A stretch of 29,164 bases of DNA from Flavobacterium psychrophilum (GCA_943325515.2 CALPPS020000023.1:1-29164); one strand, 5' to 3'. Numbered from the stretch's first letter, positions 1 to 7,644 are shown. Made by a program: numbers and translations. Notes: generated by a model not told the origin, from the letters alone.

Positions 1-1
1 A

Positions 2-142
2 AACTTTGCTAATTTTGTTAATGCCGATTTGATTGGCATGAGCACCCATGGCAGAAAAGGCCTCTCCCACTTTTTAAACGGAAGCATTAGCGAGGATTTA
101 GTAAACCATGCCGTTAGACCCGTGGTTACTTTTAAAATTTAA
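2..142 (+). CDS. Universal stress protein (UspA family), 3' end only
   Basis: The window opens inside a gene; the last 46 codons are readable and end at TAA 140-142. The segment ADLIGMSTHGRKGLSHF followed by LNGSISEDL and a terminal PVVTF strand is the typical C-terminal half of the UspA fold. The nucleotide-binding signature G-2X-G-9X-G(S/T) is present as S-TH-G-RKGLSHFLN-GS, so only the first glycine is replaced by serine. Family members are cytoplasmic stress-response proteins, many of which bind ATP. The N-terminal part lies outside the window, so single-domain versus tandem-domain architecture cannot be judged. A strong terminator hairpin follows 28 nt after the stop. Confidence 0.85.
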   Translation, partial: NFANFVNADLIGMSTHGRKGLSHFLNGSISEDLVNHAVRPVVTFKI

Positions 143-170
143 CACCCCAAAGAGACTCATGTAAAACAAA

Positions 171-199
171 AAACTCCTCAATGGCTTGAGGAGTTTTTT
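171..199. terminator. Bidirectional intrinsic terminator between convergent genes
   Basis: A perfect 11-bp stem (AAACTCCTCAA, loop TGGC, TTGAGGAGTTT) is followed by a T run on the plus strand and, read from the other strand, by a T-rich stretch. It separates the universal stress protein gene from the convergent LamG-domain gene. The same ACTCCTCA/TGAGGAGT core recurs in two further terminators near 1.6-1.7 kb. Confidence 0.85.
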
Positions 200-216
200 C
201 ATTATATAAAAGCGGT

Positions 217-1236
217 TTATTGCAAAATGATTTTCTTGATATTGACAACCTCGTTTTGCGCATTAATTATTTTAACGAAGTACATGCCTTGACCAGACCA
301 AGTATTCAAAGGCACTAGATATTGTTGCGTATCCATAGGTTGGTTAAACACTTCTTGGCCCAGCATATTGGTGATTTTAATGCTCCAACCCGATACGTTA
401 GCAAGATTACCACAATCTATAGTGATTTGATCATTTGCTGGGTTAGGATAGATATTAACAGTATTTGTATAAGTAACAGGATTAGTGCTTAATGGCCCTG
501 TATTAATAGTCATTGTTAAGCATTCATTCGTATTTGCTGAATTATACAAATTAGTGATTTCTTGGTTTGTTAAGGCACGACTCCAAATTCCAACATCATC
601 AAGTTTGCCATAATAACCTTGAAAATTTCCCGAATTTCCTATAGTAATTGGCGTGTTTGAATCGGGATTTACTATTGCAGTATTATTAGTAGCTTTTAGG
701 ATGCCATTAACATATATTGACCATACTCCGTTATCAAATTTTCCAACAATATGATACCAGTTATTAATTAAAAATAAATCAGATGAAAAAGCACCATTAT
801 ATATGCCTGGTCCTGTTCCTGAACCAAAGCTAGGTCCAATAACACTCCCACCATAAGCAATTTGCCAATTAAAGTAAGGACTTGAATCCGCTCTTTTTCC
901 CATAAAATGAAGTATATTAGTAACATCACTACTATTACACCACATTGATATTGTAAACCCAGAAGTTGATTGAAATCCAAACGAAGGATTATGAGGAATT
1001 GAAATATTATTGTTTTGAAAATTATAGCAAGAATTGTTACTTCCAAATCTATCAGAAGTCAAGGTAGCGCCATTAACCGTTCCATTATTCCCATTTCCAC
1101 TCTCATCATTAGCATTACCGTTGAAAGGCCAATAAGCAACTAAACCATTTGTTGGCAAATAAGATGGCACTTGTGCCACAATCATTTGGGTTGTTAAAGC
1201 AAAACCCATTGCTAGTATAAGTAATTTGTTTTTCAT
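217..1236 (-). CDS. Secreted LamG-domain protein with T9SS type A sorting domain
   Basis: 339 aa. Residues 1-21 form a signal peptide (KNKLL, hydrophobic core, cleavage after VAQ). Residues about 30-235 form a concanavalin-like LamG/Laminin_G_3 domain: it starts LVAYWPFNGNANDESGNG and contains the W/Y-rich strands and the late GKLDDVGIWSRALT motif typical of this fold. Residues about 262-339 are a type A T9SS C-terminal sorting domain (IYPNPANDQITI, then GMYFVKI and a lysine-containing end). It should cross the inner membrane by Sec and the outer membrane by the type IX system, then be attached to the surface or released. LamG domains often bind carbohydrate, but the ligand cannot be inferred. 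Its 5' end faces the XRE regulator gene across 103 bp. Confidence 0.88.
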   Translation of the reverse strand: MKNKLLILAMGFALTTQMIVAQVPSYLPTNGLVAYWPFNGNANDESGNGNNGTVNGATLTSDRFGSNNSCYNFQNNNISIPHNPSFGFQSTSGFTISMWCNSSDVTNILHFMGKRADSSPYFNWQIAYGGSVIGPSFGSGTGPGIYNGAFSSDLFLINNWYHIVGKFDNGVWSIYVNGILKATNNTAIVNPDSNTPITIGNSGNFQGYYGKLDDVGIWSRALTNQEITNLYNSANTNECLTMTINTGPLSTNPVTYTNTVNIYPNPANDQITIDCGNLANVSGWSIKITNMLGQEVFNQPMDTQQYLVPLNTWSGQGMYFVKIINAQNEVVNIKKIILQ

Positions 1237-1261
1237 AATTAACGTGTTTTTAAATTTTTCC

Positions 1262-1269
1262 CAAAGATA
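1262..1269 (-). promoter_or_regulatory. Putative -7 element of the LamG gene
   Basis: On the minus strand this reads TATCTTTG, an exact match to the Bacteroidota -7 consensus TAnnTTTG, 26 bp upstream of the LamG start codon. No convincing TTG/TTTG -33 element sits at the expected spacing, so the assignment is tentative. Confidence 0.35.
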
Positions 1270-1286
1270 TAAAAATTCTATTATAT

Positions 1287-1312
1287 AGTGTACTTTATTT
1301 TAGAGTACTATA
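1287..1312. repeat. Imperfect direct repeat, possible operator of the XRE regulator
   Basis: AGTGTACTTTA (1287-1297) and AGAGTACTATA (1302-1312) match at 9 of 11 positions and start 15 bp apart. They lie between the divergent LamG and XRE genes, just upstream of a TATAATTTG sequence at 1319-1327 that resembles a -7 box. Small XRE regulators often bind repeated sites in their own promoter. This is position-based inference only. Confidence 0.25.
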
Positions 1313-1339
1313 AAAAAGTATAATTTGTGAGTTTTGTGT

Positions 1340-1588
1340 ATGGAAAATTCAAACTCAAAACCCAATCAAGAGGAGCTTAATGCTATTGCATTAAGACTAA
1401 AAGAATTAAGAAAAGCAAAAGGATATTCTAATTACGAACATATTGCTTTTGATTTAGAAATGAGTCGTTCCGCTTATTGGCGATTAGAAACGGGAGCAAA
1501 TTTTGAACTAAAAACGTTAATAAAAATTTGTAAGTTACTTAAAGTAAGTTTAGAAGATTTTTTTAAAGGCATAGATATCCCTAAATAA
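1340..1588 (+). CDS. Small XRE/Cro-C1 family DNA-binding protein
   Basis: 82 aa from ATG 1340; a TTG at 1334 would add only two residues and is less likely. Residues about 14-75 form a classic helix-turn-helix_3 domain: LRLKELRKAKGYS (helix 1), EHIAFDLEMSRSAYWRLETG (helices 2-3) and LKTLIKICKLLKVSLEDFF (helices 4-5). There is no extra sensing domain, as is common for small autoregulators, toxin-antitoxin antidotes and mobile-element repressors. No partner toxin or integrase lies next to it. It is a single-gene unit ended by a terminator directly after the stop. Its regulatory target is unknown; the adjacent repeated sites make self-regulation, or control of the divergent LamG gene, plausible. 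Confidence 0.85.
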   Translation: MENSNSKPNQEELNAIALRLKELRKAKGYSNYEHIAFDLEMSRSAYWRLETGANFELKTLIKICKLLKVSLEDFFKGIDIPK

Positions 1589-1596
1589 AAAATAAA

Positions 1597-1627
1597 AAAC
1601 TCCTCAATTTCCTGAGGAGTTTTTTTG
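1597..1627. terminator. Terminator after the XRE gene
   Basis: Stem AAACTCCTCA, loop ATTTCC, stem TGAGGAGTTT, followed by a T run. It lies 8 nt after the XRE stop codon. It is nearly identical to the terminator at 1691-1721 and belongs to a duplicated block. Confidence 0.85.
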
Positions 1628-1690
1628 TTGGTCTACTAGGACTTCCCGAAATAAATTCGGGATAAACTTCTCGTCAAAAGCAAAAACAAA

Positions 1691-1721
1691 AAACTCCTCA
1701 ATTTCCTGAGGAGTTTTTTTT
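1691..1721. terminator. Terminator of tRNA-Gln
   Basis: Second copy of the AAACTCCTCA/TGAGGAGTTT hairpin. Read on the minus strand it lies 2 nt past the tRNA 3' end and is followed by TTTTTTG and further Ts, so it should end tRNA-Gln transcription. Confidence 0.8.
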
Positions 1722-1722
1722 G

Positions 1723-1793
1723 TTGGTCTACTAGGACTCGAACCTAGAAAGACTGCACCAAAAACAGTTGTGTTACCATTACACCATAGACCA
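1723..1793 (-). tRNA. tRNA-Gln (anticodon TTG)
   Basis: The minus strand folds into a full cloverleaf. The acceptor stem is TGGTCTA/TAGACCA with discriminator A. The D arm contains AATGGTAA, the anticodon arm ACTGT-TTTTGGT-GCAGT carries TTG at positions 34-36, and the T arm is CTAGG-TTCGAGT-CCTAG. The U-A first pair of the acceptor stem is a known feature of bacterial tRNA-Gln. The 3' CCA is not encoded (A is followed by CAA), so it must be added post-transcriptionally. A good promoter lies directly upstream and a terminator directly downstream, so this is a single-gene transcription unit. Confidence 0.95.
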
Positions 1794-1812
1794 ATAAGTG
1801 CCAATGCGGGTG

Positions 1813-1843
1813 CAAATTTAGTACAAATTTTATTTTACACAAA
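1813..1843 (-). promoter_or_regulatory. Promoter of tRNA-Gln
   Basis: On the minus strand TTTG (1840-1843), a 19-nt spacer and TAAATTTG (1813-1820) match the Bacteroidota sigma-ABfr consensus (TTTG, ~19 nt, TAnnTTTG). The -7 box ends 19 bp before the mature tRNA 5' end, which leaves room for a short leader to be removed by RNase P. Confidence 0.7.
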
Positions 1844-2016
1844 CAATTCCCCCAAAAAAATAAAACTTCCTTTTAAATCAATTGTGTTTCGGCAGATAAT
1901 AAACTTGCATTTAATCCGTTATCTATTGTAGAAAAATTTGTTCGTGCCCGTTTAATTGCGTTAAAAAAAATAGTTTCTTTGTACCATTAAAATAAAACCC
2001 TTTCATTTCATAGTAT

Positions 2017-5000
2017 ATGATGAATTTTAACTTCAACAAATGGAATACCATCCTAGGATGGACAGCATTTACCATTGCTTTAATAACATTTTCATTAACG
2101 GTAGAACCTACCATGAGTTTTTGGGATTGTGGAGAATATATTGCAACTGCAGCCAAATTAGAAGTAGGACATCCACCAGGCGCACCTTTGTTTCAAATTT
2201 TAGGAGCATTTTTTGCCATGTTTGCCACTAGCCAAGAAACTGTGGCGCTTATGGTAAATATGATGTCAGTATTTTCTAGCGCGTTTACTATTTTGTTTAT
2301 GTTTTGGTCATCCTCTATAGTGTTAAGAAAAATTGTTTCTTCCTATTCAACACTAGATAAAAACAAAGCCATTGTTATTCTAGGGAGTTCCTTTGTGGGT
2401 TCATTAGCTTTTACATTCTCAGATAGTTTTTGGTCTAGTGCCGTAGAGGCAGAAGTTTATGCCATGGCATCATTATTTATCGCTATTTTATTTTGGCTGG
2501 GATTGCGTTGGGAAGAAGACATGCATTCTCCCAGAGGAAATCGTTGGTTGTTATTAATTTCATTGCTAATTGGTCTTTCGTTTGGTGTGCACTTTTTAGC
2601 GTTATTAACTATTCCTGCTATTGGTTTTTTATATTATTTTAAAAATTACAAAACCGTTACTTTTAAAAGTTTTGTTGTAGCAAATATTATAATTGTTGCC
2701 ATATTGCTTTTCATTTTCAAATTATTGTTGCCCTATACTTTGGCATTCTTCGGAAAAATGGAAATCTTTATGGTGAATGATTTTGGATTGCCTTTTAATT
2801 CGGGTTCTATAATTGCAACCCTTTTAATGATTGCATTTTTCTATTTTGGATTAAAATATACGCGAGCAAAAGGACAGCCGCTTTTGAACACCATAATTTT
2901 ATGTGTTCTTTTTGTTTTCATTGGTTTCTCCACTTGGATGATGTTGCCTATTCGTGCCAATGCCAATGTGGTTATCAACGAAAATAAGCCTTCAGATGCA
3001 GCCGAAGTTTTGGCCTATTATAACCGTGAACAATATGGTGTGAATCCATTATTTTACGGGCCACAATATACCGATACTTTTGCCGGACTAGATAAAGACG
3101 AACCTTATCTTGACAAAGCACCCAACTACGAAAGAGATTATAAAACAGGCAAATATGTTATCGTTAACAACTTTAAAAACGCCGAACAAAACAGTGATAA
3201 CGCTCAAAAAGCAATTTTACCGCGTCTTTGGAGTACAGAACACGTAGAAAATTATATTCAATTTACGGGTGTTCCAAAATTTAAACTGAATCAAGACTAT
3301 CCCTATGAAGAAGACTTAGCTCAATATGGTGTTAACCTTGACAGTCTTAGTGAAGAACAAGTTGGTCAAGCCGTAAACCAATTGAAAGAAGAAATGCAGA
3401 AAAACATTAATGAATTCAAATCGGCTTATGCTCAGAAAAAAATTGATAATGAAGACTATGTCTCGTTCCTAAAAAAGTATAGCGACTATATTTCTGTAGA
3501 AAAACCTTCTACTTGGGACAATATTAGCTTTATGGTGGAATACCAATTTGGGTATATGTATGGAAGGTATTTATTATGGAATTTTGTGGGAAGACAAAAC
3601 GATGTTCAAGGCAAATACGATAACCTAGACGGGAATTGGATTAGCGGCATTAAGTTTATCGATGAAATACATTTAGGCAAAGGAGCACAAGAAAACCTAC
3701 CTGACGATATGAAGAGCAATAAAGGAAGAAATGTTTATTATTTCTTGCCGTTTTTAATTGGTTTAATTGGGCTGATGTATCACGCTCAACGAGATTTGAA
3801 AAGTTTTTATGTTTTACTAGTCTTGTTTTTATTTACAAGTATTGCGCTTAAAGTTTTCTTAAACGAAAGACCTTTTGAACCTCGCGAAAGAGATTATGCG
3901 CTTGTAGGTTCGTTCTATGTTTTTGCTATCTGGATAGGTTTTGGAGTGTATGCTATTTATGAAATCATTTCTGATTACTTTAAATCTAAATTGGTTGGCC
4001 CTATTGTTATTGGCGCATGTCTTTTGGCCGCTCCCGTTTTAATGGCAAGTCAAAACTGGGATGACCACAATCGTGCTAATAGATATACAGCCACAGCCAT
4101 GGCAAAAAACTATTTAGAATCCTGTGAGCCAAATGCCATACTTTATACCATTGGTGATAATGATACTTTCCCGCTTTGGTATGCCCAAGAAATCGAAGGC
4201 ATCAGAACCGATGTGAAGATTGTAAACACAAGTCTGTTTATGACTGATTGGTATATCGATCAAATGAAATTTAAAACCTATAAATCTGATGGATTACCTA
4301 TTTCATTTACTCACAACGAATATGTAGGCGATAAATTAGATTATGTAGCACATATTCCAAAAACAGAAGCACGTTGGGACATTAAAGACTTTATCAATTT
4401 CATCAAAAACCCAAAATCAACTATTGAATTACAAAACGGGCAAACCATTCATTTTTATCCCACAAATAAAATCAGAATTCCTGTAGATAAAAATGCCATT
4501 ATAGCCAACAAAGTGGTAAACCCAAAATACATTGACTCTATTGTTCCTTATATAGATATGGATATCAAAGGAAGTGCGATGTATAAAAACCGTTTGATTA
4601 TGTTGGACGTTTTGGCTAATAACAATTGGAAACGTCCTATTTATTTCACGGGTGGAAGTTTTGGCGATGACGATTATCTTTGGATGAAAGACTACCTTCA
4701 GCTGGATGGATTGGTTTATAAATTAGTCCCACTTAAAACACCTGTCGACAAAGAAAATCCTTATGATATGGGTCAAATTGACAGTGATAAAATGTATGAT
4801 TTAGTAACAAAATGGGCTTGGGGGAATGGTGATTTGACCACTATTTATCATGATCCAGAAACCAGAAAAAATAGTATTTCCTACAGAACCAATATGGCAA
4901 GATTGATGGAGCAACTCATCAATGAAGGAAAAACAGCAAAAGCTAAAACCATTATTGACTTAGCGCTAACCAAAATGCCAATGGATTATTATGGTTATTA

Positions 5001-5295
5001 TACCATGGTAGAACCCTTTGCGGGTGGTTATTATGAAGTGGGCGAAAAAGCAAAAGCCAGACAATTGTTAGAAAAATTAATGACCAAGTACAAACAAAGT
5101 TTACTGTATTACACGGGTATTCAACCTTCTGTACAAGATGGGATTGCCTCAGATATTATTACTGATATTGAACGTTATAGAAGTTTATTGATGGTAATGA
5201 AAGATCGCGGAGACACAGTATTCTATAACAAAAACAAACCCGTTTTCAATTCTTTTGTGCAACGTTTTACTCGTTTTGGAAGAGAGTTAGAATAA
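2017..5295 (+). CDS. DUF2723 / TMEM260-like polytopic membrane protein
   Basis: 1092 aa. The N-terminal ~350 residues hold many membrane helices, and the family signature is clear: TMSFWDCGEYIATAAKLEVGHPPGAPLF at residues about 33-60, followed by SAVEAEVYAMASLF. This is the DUF2723 family (GT117; TMEM260 in animals, where it is a protein O-mannosyltransferase). Further helices occur at about 575-680, with a C-terminal soluble portion of about 400 residues that ends in helices resembling a TPR-like region. The invariant acidic residues of the first luminal loop (DCGE) are intact, so a lipid-linked sugar transferase activity at the inner membrane is plausible, but the bacterial substrate is not known. 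The start is ATG 2017 or 2020. It appears to be a single-gene unit. Confidence 0.85.
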   Translation: MMNFNFNKWNTILGWTAFTIALITFSLTVEPTMSFWDCGEYIATAAKLEVGHPPGAPLFQILGAFFAMFATSQETVALMVNMMSVFSSAFTILFMFWSSSIVLRKIVSSYSTLDKNKAIVILGSSFVGSLAFTFSDSFWSSAVEAEVYAMASLFIAILFWLGLRWEEDMHSPRGNRWLLLISLLIGLSFGVHFLALLTIPAIGFLYYFKNYKTVTFKSFVVANIIIVAILLFIFKLLLPYTLAFFGKMEIFMVNDFGLPFNSGSIIATLLMIAFFYFGLKYTRAKGQPLLNTIILCVLFVFIGFSTWMMLPIRANANVVINENKPSDAAEVLAYYNREQYGVNPLFYGPQYTDTFAGLDKDEPYLDKAPNYERDYKTGKYVIVNNFKNAEQNSDNAQKAILPRLWSTEHVENYIQFTGVPKFKLNQDYPYEEDLAQYGVNLDSLSEEQVGQAVNQLKEEMQKNINEFKSAYAQKKIDNEDYVSFLKKYSDYISVEKPSTWDNISFMVEYQFGYMYGRYLLWNFVGRQNDVQGKYDNLDGNWISGIKFIDEIHLGKGAQENLPDDMKSNKGRNVYYFLPFLIGLIGLMYHAQRDLKSFYVLLVLFLFTSIALKVFLNERPFEPRERDYALVGSFYVFAIWIGFGVYAIYEIISDYFKSKLVGPIVIGACLLAAPVLMASQNWDDHNRANRYTATAMAKNYLESCEPNAILYTIGDNDTFPLWYAQEIEGIRTDVKIVNTSLFMTDWYIDQMKFKTYKSDGLPISFTHNEYVGDKLDYVAHIPKTEARWDIKDFINFIKNPKSTIELQNGQTIHFYPTNKIRIPVDKNAIIANKVVNPKYIDSIVPYIDMDIKGSAMYKNRLIMLDVLANNNWKRPIYFTGGSFGDDDYLWMKDYLQLDGLVYKLVPLKTPVDKENPYDMGQIDSDKMYDLVTKWAWGNGDLTTIYHDPETRKNSISYRTNMARLMEQLINEGKTAKAKTIIDLALTKMPMDYYGYYTMVEPFAGGYYEVGEKAKARQLLEKLMTKYKQSLLYYTGIQPSVQDGIASDIITDIERYRSLLMVMKDRGDTVFYNKNKPVFNSFVQRFTRFGRELE

Positions 5296-5354
5296 CTTAA
5301 TTTGAAAATTTTACTCCGCTACGCTCCATACAATTCGGCTGCGCCTCGGGTGAA
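5296..5354. other. GC-richer intergenic element
   Basis: The gap after the DUF2723 gene contains CTCCGCTACGCTCC and CGGCTGCGCCTCGGG, clearly richer in G+C than the surroundings. Motifs of this kind recur between genes in Bacteroidota genomes, so this may be a dispersed repeat copy; that cannot be confirmed from one copy. No ORF is supported here. Confidence 0.3.
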
Positions 5355-5393
5355 AATGTGTCAATTTGAAATTTCTTATTGGCGCATTTTTTT
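5355..5393 (+). terminator. Terminator upstream of the deacetylase gene
   Basis: AATGTGTCAAT (5355-5365) pairs with ATTGGCGCATT (5378-5388) over 11 bp, two of them G-U, with a 12-nt loop and a following run of Ts. It would end the DUF2723 transcript only 11 nt before the next start codon, so the deacetylase promoter must lie within or before it, or the hairpin acts as a leaky attenuator. Confidence 0.5.
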
Positions 5394-5404
5394 ACATCTA
5401 ACCT

Positions 5405-6040
5405 ATGAATTTTTGGATGAAAACAAATCGTTTAATAAAGTTGCTTTTTCCTAAGTATGTTTGGGATATTCCAAATGATGAGCAAAAAGTATTTCTCACT
5501 TTTGACGATGGACCAACTCCAGCAATCACCGAATGGGTTTTAGAACAACTTAGACAATATGACTCTAAAGCGACTTTTTTTTGCATAGGCAAAAATATTG
5601 AAAAACATCCTGAGATTTTCAAGAAGATAATAGCCGAAGGACATGCCATAGGCAATCATACTTTTAATCATTTGAACGGCTGGAAAACAACATCAAAAGA
5701 TTATTTTGAGAGCGTAAAACTTTGTCATTCACAATTTACAATTCACAATTCACAAATCTGCAATCTTTTTCGTCCACCTTACGGAAAAATAAAACCATCA
5801 CAATCTAAAAGATTACGAAAATTAGGATATAAAATAATTATGTGGGATGTGTTGAGTTATGATTTTGATAAAAAAATCACACGAGAAAAATGCCTTGATA
5901 ATGTTTTACAGCATATAGAGAGTGGAAGTATTATTGTTTTTCACGACAGTAATAAAGCTTGGAACAATTTAGAATATGTTTTGCCAAAAACATTAATTTT
6001 CTTAAAAGAGAGAGGATTTATTTGTGATAAAATTGACTAA
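5405..6040 (+). CDS. Polysaccharide deacetylase (NodB-homology, CE4) family protein
   Basis: 211 aa, one NodB domain and no signal peptide. The CE4 motifs are present in order: TFDDGP (about 29-34; catalytic base and metal-binding Asp), GNHTFNH (about 82-88; the two metal-binding His), RPPYGK (about 120-125), WDVLSYDFD (about 142-150) and the His of VFHDS (about 178-182). Such enzymes remove N-acetyl groups from GlcNAc in peptidoglycan, chitin-like or surface polysaccharides. Lack of a secretion signal suggests a cytoplasmic or membrane-associated substrate, though N-terminal residues such as LIKLLFPKY could give weak membrane association. Between the His and RPPYG motifs the gene carries four tandem 7-bp repeats. 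Its last 4 bp overlap the convergent thioredoxin-like gene. Confidence 0.9.
   Translation: MNFWMKTNRLIKLLFPKYVWDIPNDEQKVFLTFDDGPTPAITEWVLEQLRQYDSKATFFCIGKNIEKHPEIFKKIIAEGHAIGNHTFNHLNGWKTTSKDYFESVKLCHSQFTIHNSQICNLFRPPYGKIKPSQSKRLRKLGYKIIMWDVLSYDFDKKITREKCLDNVLQHIESGSIIVFHDSNKAWNNLEYVLPKTLIFLKERGFICDKID
5728..5755 (+). repeat. Four-copy heptanucleotide tandem repeat inside the deacetylase ORF
   Basis: TTCACAA, TTTACAA, TTCACAA, TTCACAA follow one another without gaps at 5728-5755 (one mismatch in unit 2). Because 7 is not a multiple of 3, gain or loss of one unit would shift the frame and truncate the deacetylase before the RPPYG motif. The encoded stretch (HSQFTIHNSQ) falls in a variable segment between conserved motifs. 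Confidence 0.85.
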
Positions 6041-6333
6041 ATCTGGTCTTGAACAATTCCAATTAGCGTGTTAGCATCTAATTCGCCGGATTGTCTCCAA
6101 ACCATATTGCCTTCTTTGTAAATCATCAAGGTTGGTAATCCTTTGATGCGCAATGCATCGGCCAATTCTTGATTCTTATCAACATCAATTTTTATCACTT
6201 TTGCTTTATCACCAAGTGCTGCTGCTACATCTCTTATCACAGGATGCATGGATACTGAAGATTCGTTCCACTCTGTGTAAAAATCAATTAACACAGGCAC
6301 TTGAGCATTGATTAATTCTCCAAATTTTGACAT
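6037..6333 (-). CDS. Thioredoxin-fold protein lacking the redox CxxC
   Basis: 98 aa with a full thioredoxin fold: VLIDFYTEW strand and turn, long helix 2, KVIKIDVDKN strand, the cis-proline loop GLPTL (Pro67) and YKEGNMVWR. At the active site the usual WCGPC is WNESS: Asn23 and Ser26 replace the two cysteines, and the protein has no Cys at all. It therefore cannot act as a dithiol reductase and is more likely a binding or chaperone-like module. The fold is otherwise well conserved and the frame intact, which argues for a retained function rather than decay. No signal peptide, so it is cytoplasmic. It overlaps the convergent deacetylase gene by 4 bp and has its own probable promoter. Confidence 0.88.
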   Translation of the reverse strand: MSKFGELINAQVPVLIDFYTEWNESSVSMHPVIRDVAAALGDKAKVIKIDVDKNQELADALRIKGLPTLMIYKEGNMVWRQSGELDANTLIGIVQDQI

Positions 6334-6386
6334 AGAACCAAAATATTTTTACTTTCTTTTAGTAATTAAAAAGAACTATTAATATA

Positions 6387-6394
6387 CAAATGTA
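6387..6394 (-). promoter_or_regulatory. Putative -7 element of the thioredoxin-like gene
   Basis: The minus strand reads TACATTTG, an exact TAnnTTTG match, 54 bp upstream of the start codon in the gap after the metallophosphoesterase gene. A clear -33 TTTG is missing at about 19 nt, so it may be a weaker promoter. Confidence 0.4.
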
Positions 6395-6408
6395 GCACTT
6401 TTAACTAA

Positions 6409-7644
6409 TTATACGACATTTTTGCCCTTTTTTAGTTCGAAAACTGAGATTTCTGGCCAAATTCCAACGCGTCCAGGATAAGCATGGAACCCAAAACCAC
6501 GATTTACATATATTTTTCTACCAAATTCCTCATACAATCCTGCCCATTGTTTGTAAACATATTGTACCGGACTCCATTTAAAAACTCCAGGAATTTCTAT
6601 GCCAAACTGAAAACCATGGGTGTGACCTGATAGTGTTAATTGAAAATTCTTTGGGTGGTTTTTTATCTCATATTCCCAATGGCTTGGGTCATGACTCATC
6701 AAAATTTTAAAATCTTCAGATTTTAGATTATCAGAAGCTTTAGTAATATCTCCGGCTTGCTTGAAGTTATGCCCCCAGTTTTCAACCCCTACCAATACTA
6801 TTTCATCATTGCCTTTTTTGATTTTCACATGTTCATTTAATAATAATTGAAAACCTATTTGACCATGTAAATCTTTTATAGCTTGAAAATTTTCATCTTT
6901 GGCTTTTTGAGAAGGCCATGACACATATTCGCCATAATCATGATTGCCAAGCACGGAATATTTTCCATATTCATGAACATCAATCTTATTGAAAGTGTCA
7001 ATCCAAGGATGCATTTCTTTGGCATGAGTATTTACGATATCGCCTGTAAATAAAATCATGTCTGTTTTCTGATGGTTAACTAAATCAATAGCGTGATTTA
7101 TTTTTTCGGCATCATCAAAACTCCCACTGTGTACGTCAGAAATTTGTGTGATTTTAAATCCATCAAAAGCATCGGGTAAATCAGGAAAAAAAAGCGTTTG
7201 ATGAATGACTTTGTAATTGTATTTGCCTTTTGTCATCCCATATATCAAACTCAAAAACGGAATCGAAGCTATACCAAGAGCTATTTGACTAACAAACTTT
7301 CTTCTTTCAGGCAAAAATTTCCCGTTGTCATTATCACCCATAAAATGAGTAACCGTTCCTAGAAAAACTCTTGAAATGTCTTCTAACAACAAGAAAAAAG
7401 TTAAAATTAATTTAGGAACTAAGACTAATAACAATAGCCCAAAGGTGAAAAGAGTCTGTTTGGTTTGTCCAATACTTCTATCAAATTTTGTAAATTGATA
7501 TATTATGAAAATAATTATTGCTAAAGACACTAGTTGATAGGTTATTAAAACCCATTTTAATTTTGTAATTGTCTTAAATGCTTGAAAAGAATAGAACTCT
7601 ACAAAAGCAATAATTATTATTAAAATTAACCAACGAAGAGCCAT
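6409..7644 (-). CDS. Membrane-anchored calcineurin-like metallophosphoesterase
   Basis: 411 aa. Residues 1-90 hold three or four hydrophobic helices and another hydrophobic stretch lies near 119-136, so the catalytic domain is tethered to the inner membrane. The metallophosphoesterase motifs are complete: DVH (Asp170, His172), GDIV (Asp202), GNHD (Asn234-Asp236), SHDP (His318) and GHTHGFQ (His341, His343), which together bind two metal ions. It resembles the YkuE/YaeI type of bacterial phosphoesterase; related enzymes act on phospholipid or UDP-linked lipid substrates, but the substrate here is not shown by sequence. The gene is followed 75 bp later by the same-strand thioredoxin-like gene. 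Confidence 0.9.
   Translation of the reverse strand: MALRWLILIIIIAFVEFYSFQAFKTITKLKWVLITYQLVSLAIIIFIIYQFTKFDRSIGQTKQTLFTFGLLLLVLVPKLILTFFLLLEDISRVFLGTVTHFMGDNDNGKFLPERRKFVSQIALGIASIPFLSLIYGMTKGKYNYKVIHQTLFFPDLPDAFDGFKITQISDVHSGSFDDAEKINHAIDLVNHQKTDMILFTGDIVNTHAKEMHPWIDTFNKIDVHEYGKYSVLGNHDYGEYVSWPSQKAKDENFQAIKDLHGQIGFQLLLNEHVKIKKGNDEIVLVGVENWGHNFKQAGDITKASDNLKSEDFKILMSHDPSHWEYEIKNHPKNFQLTLSGHTHGFQFGIEIPGVFKWSPVQYVYKQWAGLYEEFGRKIYVNRGFGFHAYPGRVGIWPEISVFELKKGKNVV

Larger units (their letters stand above)
1594..1738. repeat. Duplicated terminator plus tRNA-Gln 3' end (direct repeat)
   Basis: A block at 1594-1643 is repeated at 1688-1738, differing only by one extra T in a T run. Each copy carries the ACTCCTCA terminator followed by the sequence that encodes (on the minus strand) the last ~16 nt of the tRNA-Gln gene. 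In the second copy the sequence continues into the intact tRNA; in the first it diverges right after GGACT into a CCCGAA/TTCGGG inverted repeat (near 1645-1661). The first copy is therefore an orphan tRNA 3' fragment. It could be the scar of a tandem tRNA duplication that decayed, or an old site-specific integration at the tRNA 3' end. Confidence 0.8.

Noticed and set aside
1604..1804. 66-aa minus-strand ORF over the tRNA-Gln region
   Set aside because: It reads through the tRNA gene and its terminator, so it is an artefact of the repeat.
1334..1821. Integrated mobile element at tRNA-Gln
   Set aside because: There is a duplicated tRNA 3' end and an XRE gene, but no integrase, excisionase or cargo; only ~45 bp of unrelated sequence separates the copies. 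Kept as a repeat, not called as an element.
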